A stretch of 8,440 nt of DNA from Campylobacteraceae bacterium (lineage in GTDB: Bacteria; Campylobacterota; Campylobacteria; Campylobacterales; Campylobacteraceae). Of the stretch, positions 1 to 5,563 are shown one piece after another. Position 1 is the first letter of the stretch. Every line of letters begins with the position of its first letter. Under the pieces are notes generated by a model. It was given only the letters and a program-made list of their open reading frames with translations, ran no database searches and had not been told where the DNA came from. A program made the translations under genes and the position numbers. Location: NCBI GenBank assembly GCA_031259875.1, contig JAIRKW010000147.1, positions 1 through 8,440 of the forward strand. The letters are read 5' to 3'.

Positions 1-62
1 AGCAATTATTATCAAATGGTATTGCCAATGGGATAACGTCATATTTTGCTAAAAATAATTAA
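1..62 (+). CDS. Possible 3' end of an Amidase_3 N-acetylmuramoyl-L-alanine amidase (partial)
   Basis: The third forward frame is open from the left edge and stops with TAA at 60-62. It encodes about 19 residues ending in GIANGITSYFAKNN. Amidase_3 (AmiA/AmiC-like) cell-wall amidases typically end in a helix of the form xxAxGIxxGIxxYF, and this tail fits that pattern well. Such enzymes are exported and cut the bond between N-acetylmuramic acid and L-alanine in peptidoglycan. The identification rests on this short C-terminal motif only, because no catalytic Zn-ligand region lies in the window. The other two forward frames also stop within 52 bases, so a chance open frame cannot be excluded. A palindrome begins at the stop codon and could end the transcript. 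Confidence 0.4.
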   Translation, partial: QLLSNGIANGITSYFAKNN

Positions 63-80
63 AATCACATCTGTGATTTT
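61..80. repeat. 20-bp palindrome, operator-like or weak terminator
   Basis: AAAATCACATCTGTGATTTT has two perfect 9-base arms (AAAATCACA and TGTGATTTT) around a 2-base centre. It starts at the stop codon of the possible amidase tail. Folded as RNA it would give an 8-bp stem with a 4-base loop, A-rich on one side and ending in four U, so it could act as a weak bidirectional terminator. The low GC and tiny centre fit a dimeric regulator's binding site equally well. The TCACA/TGTGA halves recall CRP/FNR-family half-sites, but in the opposite orientation to the classical CRP site. Confidence 0.5.
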
Positions 81-454
81 GACAATATCATCGTAGTTTA
101 TAGACGCTTGCACTGCGAGATTCAATTTAAAAAGCCTGAAAAAATTATGAAGAGTGATAACAAAAAAAGCAGACGGACTGTTTAAAAAATCATGCAACAA
201 TAAATATGTAAAAAAGATATGCGCCACTGTGTTGATAAGTAAAATGATACAAAATCAGCTGCTGATTATTTGTAAAAGGCGATAGAAGTCAAGCTAAAAA
301 AAGAATATGTCAACAAGAAAAGATATGCAGCATGCTTTTGCCTCTTTGTTTTTAAAAAACATAAAGATTTACCGTTTAAACGACATTAATAAAATGTTTT
401 TAAGAGTTCAAATGTTAATTTGAGTATAACTGTGTATAGTCAAAATTATTTGCT
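81..454. other. AT-rich stretch without a recognisable gene
   Basis: No frame here combines a start codon, a ribosome binding site and a protein-like product. The longest open frame on the minus strand (227 to 39, GTG start) has no Shine-Dalgarno and a low-complexity hydrophobic translation. Short forward frames such as 273-389 lack any start codon. Small symmetric elements are visible: AATCAGC-T-GCTGATT at 253-267, CGTTTAAACG at 373-382, and ACATT-AATAA-AATGT at 383-397. A TATAAC at 425-430 could be a -10 box for the following gene, but no convincing -35 accompanies it. No tRNA or known RNA fold is evident. The stretch may be the upstream region of the lipoprotein gene or decayed coding DNA. 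Confidence 0.6.
253..267. repeat. 15-bp palindrome AATCAGC-T-GCTGATT
   Basis: Two perfect 7-base arms flank a single central T. The one-base centre makes an RNA hairpin unlikely, so the symmetry fits a protein-binding site better. It shares the AATCA...TGATT outer halves with the palindrome at 61-80, although the spacing is 5 rather than 6 bases. It lies about 190 bases upstream of the GLUG lipoprotein reading frame. Short symmetric sequences are not rare in AT-rich DNA, so this is only suggestive. Confidence 0.35.
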
Positions 455-1455
455 TTGTTGACAGTGTTGTTTACACTGCTTGTTTTAATAAACTGTCAAG
501 GTGGCGGTGGAAATAATGATAGTGACGAGTATGGTTCTGAAATTACTAAGATATGCAGTCAAAAAGATTTAAATAGTATAAGAGAAGACCTTAACGGTTC
601 TTGTGTATTGATCTGTGATATTGCATTGGATAGTAAAGATGATGGATTTGATGCAAACGGTTGGATACCTATAGGTATAATGCTTCAAGCAAATTTACAG
701 GAACTTTGAATGGTAATGGTCACACAATAAGCAATCTTTGGATAAATAGACCAAACGATTGTGATATTGGATTGTTTGGCTTTATAAAAGGTGGTCGCAT
801 TGAAAAACTTGGAGTGAAAATAGCTGATAGCGGTGTTATAGGTCAGTGCAATGTAGGCGGTATTGCAGGAAGGATTACTGATTTGGGCAAGATAATCCTA
901 AGCTACTCTAAAAGAGGTGTTATCCAAGCTAAATCCGGCAATACAGGCGGTATCGTTGGATATGCTAATGGTGGTTTTGTATTGTATAGTTATTCGGAAG
1001 GAAATGTTATCGGGACAACTGATGTTGGCGGCATTGTGGGGAGGGTTAATGCCGACCAAATATCCTATAGTTACTCTACGGCGAGCATTAACGGTTATGA
1101 TTATGTTGGTGGTATTGCAGGATTTGCCAAACAATCTGCCGTAACCAACAATGCTGCAATTAATCCTTTGGTTGATGGTTCTTTTGACGTCAATCGCGTT
1201 ATCGGCTACGATACTAATGCTCTTACAACTCTAAATAATTTTGCGTTGAATACAATGATGGTCAGCGGTACTGTTATAGACGATGTTGGCGGATTGGATG
1301 GAGCGGGTAAAAAAGTTGACGAATTCAAGTTGAAGGCAACATACTTAAACGGTCTTGATTGGTATTTTGGTGGTAGAAATATAGTTATAATTGGAATAGG
1401 CGATAAAGCTTGGGTGATACCGGCAAACAGTTATCCTAAACTTTATTGGGAATAA
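455..1455 (+). pseudogene. GLUG-repeat surface lipoprotein, frameshifted
   Basis: Two overlapping frames form one gene. Frame one (455-709, TTG start) gives a hydrophobic leader, LVLINC as a lipobox-like site with Asn at -1, the run CQGGGG, and a segment ending NGWIPIG. Frame two (to 1455) resumes with NASSKFTGTLNGNGHTI. GLUG-type proteins normally read NGWxPIGDxxxxFTGTxxGNGHTI without interruption, so one base is missing near 677; restoring it gives about 333 residues. Frame two carries four GLUG cores, [NDY][VT]GGI[AV]G, at 850-870, 940-960, 1021-1041 and 1102-1122, spaced 30, 27 and 27 residues, with SYS strings between them. It ends in the family-like YPKLYWE. Such repeats form an extended beta-rich surface domain, possibly adhesive; function is not established. 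There is no Shine-Dalgarno, and a TAG lies five codons upstream of the TTG. A sequencing error is the main alternative. Confidence 0.82.
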
Positions 1456-1459
1456 TTTA

Positions 1460-1483
1460 TCCCCTGCTTTTTAGTGCAGGGGA
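1460..1483. terminator. Bidirectional hairpin between convergent genes
   Basis: TCCCCTGC (1460-1467) pairs perfectly with GCAGGGGA (1476-1483) across an 8-base T-rich loop. It is the only GC-rich stem nearby and sits between the TAA of the lipoprotein gene (1455) and the TAA of ppa (1497), where both transcripts should end. Neither flank has a classical T run, only mixed A/T (AGATAATTTG to the right; ATAAATTATT on the opposite strand). Termination may therefore be moderate, or the hairpin may mainly stabilise 3' ends. Confidence 0.7.
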
Positions 1484-1496
1484 AGATAATTTGAGA

Positions 1497-2018
1497 TTAA
1501 CTTTTATAGTTTTTAATAGCTTTTTCCAAAATCTCAACAGCAGCTTCTTTATCTGCAAAATCTTTTACCTTTACCCATTTATTGGGTTCTAGCATTTTAT
1601 ATGTCTCAAAAAAGTTTTTGATCTTATCAAGAGTAGCTTTTGGTAAATCATTAAGCGAATTAACTCCTTCAAATGTCGGGTCTATTTTGCTTACAGGAAC
1701 TGCTAAAAGTTTCTCGTCCATTCCAGCTTCATCTTCCATAATCAAAACGCCGATTAATCTTACGGGTATCACAGAGCCTGCTTGCAGGGGATATGTATTT
1801 AAAACTAAAACATCTGCAGGGTCTCCGTCAGCTGCTAAAGTGTTAGGCACAAAACCGTAATTTGCCGGATAGAACATGGCAGAATACATCACGCGGTCAA
1901 CAAAAACAGCGCCGCTCTCCTTATCTATCTCATATTTGATATTAGAACCGTAAGGTATCTCTATCAAAGCATTTATTTTATCCGGATTTTTGCCAACCGG
2001 AATTTTACTTATATTCAT
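1497..2018 (-). CDS. ppa: Inorganic pyrophosphatase, family I
   Basis: The 173-residue product hydrolyses pyrophosphate to two phosphates in the cytoplasm, pulling biosynthetic reactions forward. The length is normal for a bacterial family I enzyme. The active-site residues align almost number for number with E. coli Ppa: E20, K28, E30, R42, Y50 and Y54, the signature DGDPADV with D64, D66 and D69, then D96, D101 and K103, and Y140-K141 in YKMLEPNKWVKV. It starts at ATG 2018 with a strong Shine-Dalgarno, AGGAG, eight bases upstream. It is the last gene of the leftward aspS-adk-ppa operon, 21 bases after adk, and is followed by the hairpin at 1460-1483. Nothing suggests loss of function. Confidence 0.97.
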   Translation of the reverse strand: MNISKIPVGKNPDKINALIEIPYGSNIKYEIDKESGAVFVDRVMYSAMFYPANYGFVPNTLAADGDPADVLVLNTYPLQAGSVIPVRLIGVLIMEDEAGMDEKLLAVPVSKIDPTFEGVNSLNDLPKATLDKIKNFFETYKMLEPNKWVKVKDFADKEAAVEILEKAIKNYKS

Positions 2019-2039
2019 ATCTTGACTCCTCTATTTAAG

Positions 2040-2612
2040 TTAAATTCGTGATTTTATAAATGTTTCCATATCATTGACGATACTGTCTATATCTCTCTCG
2101 CCGTTGATTTTTTGTAATGCTCTTTTAGTCGTATAAAAGCTCTGTATCGCGCCAAGCGGCTCAAGATAAACTCTCATTCTATTATAAAAAACACTCTCAT
2201 TGTCGTCTGCGCCGCGGTTTCGTCCCAAAACTCTCTCTTTGGCAACTTGTTCGCTGACGCTTACTTCTATAACATTGACAAGTTTTATTGTATCTTCACT
2301 TTGCAAAATCTCATCAAGCTTCTTCATCTGCTCTACAGAGCGTGGGTAACCATCAAGCAAAATAACATCTTTTGGACTATTTTTAATAGCGGTGATGATT
2401 GTATCTATAACTATATCAAGCGGTACTAAATTGCCTTTGGATATGTAATCGCTAATCGTTTTTCCAAGTTCGCTTTTGCTCTCTGTCTCTGCGCGCAACA
2501 GTTCGCCTGTAGAGAAATGGACGATTTTATCGCTGTTGTTTTGCGCAATAATGCTGGCGTCTGTTGTTTTGCCGCTGCCGGGCGCTCCTATAATTAAAAA
2601 AAGTTTTTTCAT
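2040..2612 (-). CDS. adk: Adenylate kinase, short-LID type
   Basis: The 190-residue product interconverts ATP + AMP and 2 ADP in the cytoplasm. The P-loop GAPGSGKT is at residues 9-16, AMP-site residues lie around STGELLR (R40), and the signature LLDGYPRS at 85-92 continues to Q95. Arginines for phosphate contact occur in GRNRGADDNESVFYNRMR (about 130-147). The LID is the short form with no zinc-binding Cys/His insertion, which accounts for the length compared with about 214 residues in E. coli. The ATG directly follows the aspS stop codon (TAG-ATG). Its Shine-Dalgarno, AAGGA, lies within the last codons of aspS, so translation is probably coupled to aspS. Confidence 0.96.
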   Translation of the reverse strand: MKKLFLIIGAPGSGKTTDASIIAQNNSDKIVHFSTGELLRAETESKSELGKTISDYISKGNLVPLDIVIDTIITAIKNSPKDVILLDGYPRSVEQMKKLDEILQSEDTIKLVNVIEVSVSEQVAKERVLGRNRGADDNESVFYNRMRVYLEPLGAIQSFYTTKRALQKINGERDIDSIVNDMETFIKSRI

Positions 2613-4364
2613 CTATTTTTCCTTTTTATCACGAATTTTTATGCCAAGTTCACGAAGCTGCTCTAGTGATACCACACTTGGAGCTTGTGTTAAAGGGCAT
2701 TGTGCACGCTGTGTCTTTGGGAATGCTATAACATCACGTATGCTTTCGCTTTTGGTTAATAACATTATAAGTCTATCAAATCCTATAGCGATTCCTCCAT
2801 GCGGCGGCGCGCCGTATTTTAGGGCATCAAGCAGAAATGAGAATTTATCTTCAGCTTCCTCTTTTGAAATTCCAAGAATTTTAAATACTTTCTCTTGAAT
2901 ATCTTTTTTGTGGATTCTAATGCTTCCGCCGCCAAGTTCAACACCGTTTAAAACAACATCGTGCGCGATGGAGGTTATATTTTCAAGCTCGTGTGCGTCT
3001 ATGTTGCGCGGCATCGTAAAAGGGTGATGCATAGCTTTGACCTTTCCTTCATCCACTTCGAACATTTCAAAATCAAGAACCCATAAAAAGTTAAGTTCAT
3101 CAGGATTTGCGAGATTTAGCCTATTTGCTATCTCAATCCTAAGTCTTCCCATATAATCAAGAACGGTTTTTCTAGCTCCTGCTCCAAAGAAAACTATATC
3201 GTCAATTTCTAAATTTGTCCTTTTAATCAATTCATTGATTGATGTTTCACTCATAAATTTCAAAAGCGGACCTTTGAGTCCATCTTCTTTCATTTGAAAA
3301 TATCCAAGCCCTTTTGCGCCGAATTTACCTACAAATTCTTCCAACTCTTTGAGATGTTTTCTGGAAAAAAATGTATCGCCTTTTGGGACTTTGAGAGCTT
3401 TAATGCGGTTTTTCTTTGTATCTTTTGCTATAGAGCTGAAAATTTCATTTGTTGAGTCCAAAAACAAATCCGCCGCTTCAACCATCGGCAAATCATATCT
3501 CAAATCAGGCTTATCAGAACCGTAAGTCTCCATAGCATCTTTAAAACTCATTCTTGGAAACGGGGTTTTTATCTCATGTCCGCATGCTTTGAATATATCC
3601 TTTAAAAGTGTTTCCGCAACATCCAAGATATCTTCTTGCTCACAAAAACTCATCTCAATATCTATCTGCGTAAATTCAGGCTGTCTGTCGGCTCTTAAAT
3701 CCTCGTCTCTAAAACACTTTGCTATCTGAAAATATCTGTCAAATCCCGAACACATCAAAAGCTGTTTAAAAAGCTGCGGGGATTGGGGCAGGGCGTAAAA
3801 TTCACCGTTATATATACGGCTTGGAACAAGATAATCCCTTGCGCCTTCCGGTGTCGCTTTTGTAAGCACAGGTGTTTCAACTTCCAAAAATCCAAGTTTG
3901 TCCAAAGTATTTCTTGCCGCAACGGCAGCCTTGCTTCGCAGCTTGAAAGTCTCGTATGCTTTTGGGTTTCTAAGGTCTAAAAATCTATATTTAAGCCGTA
4001 TCTCTTCGCCGACATTTGGGTCTGCTATAACAAATGGCAGCGGTTCGCTTGGATTTTCTATAATAAGCTCTTTGACGATAACTTCAATTTTGCCTGTTTT
4101 TAGTTTTGGATTTGTAAGTCCTTCGCCTCTTAATCTAACATTTCCTATGGCTTTAAGAACATATTCGTCTCTAACGCCGGATGCGATTTTATGGGCGTTT
4201 ATACTGTCTTTTGGGTCACAGACAAGCTGTATGAGTCCTGTGTTATCGCGTAAATCTATAAAAATAACGCCGCCGTGGTCTCTGTAACTGTTTGCCCAGC
4301 CGCAAAGTACCACTTCCTTATCTATATCGTTTTCACTCAAATGTGCACAATAATGACTTCTCAA
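2613..4364 (-). CDS. aspS: Aspartyl-tRNA synthetase, probably non-discriminating (Asp/Asn)
   Basis: This 583-residue class II synthetase charges tRNA with aspartate. In order it has the N-terminal OB-fold anticodon domain (about 1-105, starting MRSHYC), a catalytic core with ATPEGARDYLVPSR (170-183), motif 2 FRDEDLRADRQPEFTQ (218-233), the bacterial GAD insertion (about 285-415), and motif 3 GGIAIGFDRL (523-532). In the anticodon domain, L83 and L88 stand where the discriminating E. coli enzyme has Asn and Met. From memory, Leu at these positions marks the non-discriminating Helicobacter enzyme, which also makes Asp-tRNA(Asn) for GatCAB amidation. The start is TTG 4364, supported by AAGGA at 4375-4371 six bases upstream and by the conserved N-terminus. 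It is the first gene of the operon with adk and ppa. Identity is secure; tRNA specificity is inferred. Confidence 0.97.
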   Translation of the reverse strand: MRSHYCAHLSENDIDKEVVLCGWANSYRDHGGVIFIDLRDNTGLIQLVCDPKDSINAHKIASGVRDEYVLKAIGNVRLRGEGLTNPKLKTGKIEVIVKELIIENPSEPLPFVIADPNVGEEIRLKYRFLDLRNPKAYETFKLRSKAAVAARNTLDKLGFLEVETPVLTKATPEGARDYLVPSRIYNGEFYALPQSPQLFKQLLMCSGFDRYFQIAKCFRDEDLRADRQPEFTQIDIEMSFCEQEDILDVAETLLKDIFKACGHEIKTPFPRMSFKDAMETYGSDKPDLRYDLPMVEAADLFLDSTNEIFSSIAKDTKKNRIKALKVPKGDTFFSRKHLKELEEFVGKFGAKGLGYFQMKEDGLKGPLLKFMSETSINELIKRTNLEIDDIVFFGAGARKTVLDYMGRLRIEIANRLNLANPDELNFLWVLDFEMFEVDEGKVKAMHHPFTMPRNIDAHELENITSIAHDVVLNGVELGGGSIRIHKKDIQEKVFKILGISKEEAEDKFSFLLDALKYGAPPHGGIAIGFDRLIMLLTKSESIRDVIAFPKTQRAQCPLTQAPSVVSLEQLRELGIKIRDKKEK

Positions 4365-4388
4365 AACGGTTCCTTATAATTTTTAAAA

Positions 4389-4404
4389 AGTTAATAGTAT
4401 ATCA
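4389..4404 (-). promoter_or_regulatory. Putative promoter of aspS-adk-ppa (extended -10)
   Basis: On the minus strand TATACT (4401-4396) is preceded by TGA, giving an extended -10 element, TGATATACT. Transcription would begin near 4389, about 25 bases before the TTG start codon. No good -35 is seen; the region where it would fall is occupied by the inverted repeat at 4401-4427. Weak -35 boxes are common in Campylobacterota housekeeping promoters. Confidence 0.5.
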
Positions 4405-4427
4405 AACTCTTTCTTTAAGAGTGCTAA
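4401..4427. promoter_or_regulatory. CIRCE-like inverted repeat (possible HrcA operator)
   Basis: The sequence reads ATCAAACTC, nine bases, then GAGTGCTAA. The HrcA operator CIRCE is TTAGCACTC-N9-GAGTGCTAA. The right half matches 9 of 9, the spacer is exactly nine bases, and the left half matches 5 of 9, including the inner ACTC. The element abuts the proposed -10 of aspS and covers its -35 region, where a bound repressor would block transcription. It could also simply be a 6-bp hairpin (ACTCTT/AAGAGT). Regulation by HrcA is an inference. Confidence 0.42.
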
Positions 4428-4456
4428 TTTTAGGCAAAATTCCGATACAGGTGTAA

Positions 4457-4485
4457 TTTACCGCTAAACAAAAAAATGGTACTAT
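4457..4485 (+). promoter_or_regulatory. Putative sigma-70 promoter of the rightward operon
   Basis: TTTACC (4457-4462) and TACTAT (4480-4485) are separated by 17 bases. The -10 is preceded by TGG, giving an extended -10. The predicted transcript start near 4492 leaves a very short leader before the AAGAAGG ribosome binding site (about 4496-4502) and the ATG at 4509. Nothing downstream to the window edge looks like another promoter, so this may drive all five genes. Confidence 0.48.
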
Positions 4486-4508
4486 TTTCATTTTAAGAAG
4501 GGTTTTTG

Positions 4509-5201
4509 ATGGATTTCTACCAATATAAAGATGGATACAGATATACAAGTGATGTAATGTTTTTATATGATTTTGCGCGAAATTTTCGACCAAAAGGAGA
4601 TGTGCTTGATGTCGGATGCGGATGCGGCATTTTAGGATTATTGCTAAAGCGCGATTTTCCATCCATTGATTTGAGTATGATAGACATACAAAATGAGCAT
4701 ATTTTTTTAGCAGATAAAAACAAAAATCTCAATGCTTTGAGCGCAGAACTTATTTTGGGTGATTTTACAAAGTATGATTTTAATAAAAAGTTTGATTTTA
4801 TTGTATCAAATCCGCCGTTTTATAATGAATTTACAAAAAAAAGCGAAGATAAAAGGCTTTTAATAAGTCGTTATTCAGACTTTCTGCCGTTAAAGACTCT
4901 TTTTAACAGCGTTTGGCAAAATCTAAAACAAAAAGGCTCTTTTATATTCTGTTATGACGCAAGACAACTGGAGGATATATTTATCGCTTGCGTAACTGCA
5001 AAAATTAGAATTTGTGATATATGTTTTATTCACCCAAGAGAAGGCAAGGAAGCTTTGCTAGTACTCATTCATGCAAAAAAAGATTCAAAATCATATGCTA
5101 AAATCCATCCGCCGATTTTTGTATTTGACGGGGAAAATTATGCGAAAAAGGCAAAAGATATTTTTAAAAGAGCCGATAGCAGGAGTGTAAATTGCGAATA
5201 A
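4509..5201 (+). CDS. TrmN6/YfiC-like SAM-dependent N6-adenine methyltransferase
   Basis: This 230-residue Rossmann-fold methyltransferase most resembles the family containing TrmN6 (YfiC), which methylates N6 of A37 in tRNA1(Val). The N-terminal QYKDGYRYTSDVMFLYDFA (5-23) matches the family opening. The SAM-binding motif I is VLDVGCGCGILGL (32-44), the acidic residue after strand 2 is D60, and the catalytic motif NPPFY is at 102-106, typical of N6-adenine or N5-glutamine transfer. HemK/PrmC-like activity is possible, but the absence of their N-terminal domain and the opening motif favour TrmN6. ATG 4509 is preferred over TTG 4506 because AAGAAGG lies about six bases upstream of it. The end overlaps the next gene by 10 bases. 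The exact RNA target is inferred. Confidence 0.85.
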   Translation: MDFYQYKDGYRYTSDVMFLYDFARNFRPKGDVLDVGCGCGILGLLLKRDFPSIDLSMIDIQNEHIFLADKNKNLNALSAELILGDFTKYDFNKKFDFIVSNPPFYNEFTKKSEDKRLLISRYSDFLPLKTLFNSVWQNLKQKGSFIFCYDARQLEDIFIACVTAKIRICDICFIHPREGKEALLVLIHAKKDSKSYAKIHPPIFVFDGENYAKKAKDIFKRADSRSVNCE

Positions 5202-5563
5202 TCAAAAAAGAGGGATTTGATTATGCTTTTGATGCGGACGCTTGCATTGTATGCAAAGGTAAATGTTGTACTGGTAAAAGCGGATACATCTGGGTGCAAA
5301 AGAGTGAAATTTTAGCTCTCGCATCATTATTAAAGATAAAAAATGAAGATTTTATACTACAATATCTCTCCAAAATTGGTTTTCGATATACTCTTAAAGA
5401 AATACCGTTTCAAGATGGTTTTGCGTGTGTGCTGTTTGATACTGAAAATTACAGATGTAAAGCTTACGGTGCACGGCCTTCGCAATGCAGAAGTTTCCCT
5501 TTTTGGGATTATTGCGCAAAAGAAGAATTGGAGGAAGAATGTATAGGTATATTGCCGCTGTAA
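5192..5563 (+). CDS. YkgJ-family CxxCxxxCC putative metal-cluster protein
   Basis: The 123-residue product has the hallmark CxxCxxxCC at C18, C21, C25 and C26, followed by C79, C89 and C99 within YRCKAYGARPSQCRSFPFW, then C108 and C117. The spacing and the RPxxCRxFPFW block are those of the YkgJ (UPF0153) family, annotated as zinc- or iron-chelating or Fe-S cluster binding, with no proven general function. It starts at TTG 5192; AGGAG at 5181-5185 lies six bases upstream, and no better start exists. It overlaps the methyltransferase by 10 bases and the TPR gene by 25, so expression is probably coupled. No signal peptide is seen, so it is likely cytoplasmic. Confidence 0.85.
   Translation: MRIIKKEGFDYAFDADACIVCKGKCCTGKSGYIWVQKSEILALASLLKIKNEDFILQYLSKIGFRYTLKEIPFQDGFACVLFDTENYRCKAYGARPSQCRSFPFWDYCAKEELEEECIGILPL

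Noticed and set aside
39..227. Minus-strand 62-codon open frame with GTG start
   Set aside because: There is no Shine-Dalgarno, the translation is low-complexity and hydrophobic as expected for reversed A-rich DNA, and it reads across the 61-80 palindrome.
203..328. Imperfect direct repeat: AATATGT...AAAAGATATGC at 203-222 and 304-328
   Set aside because: The units share 7 and 11 bases but differ by a 5-base gap, in very A-rich sequence. This is compatible with chance.
373..397. CGTTTAAACG palindrome and ACATT/AATGT hairpin
   Set aside because: Both are short and AT-rich; nothing ties them to a promoter or terminator.
670..690. Phase variation as the cause of the frameshift
   Set aside because: The junction GGTATAATGC has no homopolymer or short tandem repeat to slip on.
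661..709. Independent gene starting at TTG 661 in the second frame
   Set aside because: Its first six codons are out of family register. The homology-like sequence starts only at codon 679, exactly where the first frame leaves off, so this is a frameshift continuation.
2476..2898. Forward open frame of 140 codons antisense to adk and aspS
   Set aside because: It is a shadow of two strongly conserved genes, and no ribosome binding site or plausible product is seen. The same applies to 3898-4287.
5485..5538. N-terminal extension of the TPR protein to TTG 5485
   Set aside because: It would hide a good signal peptide behind 18 basic residues. ATG 5539 has GGAGG just upstream.
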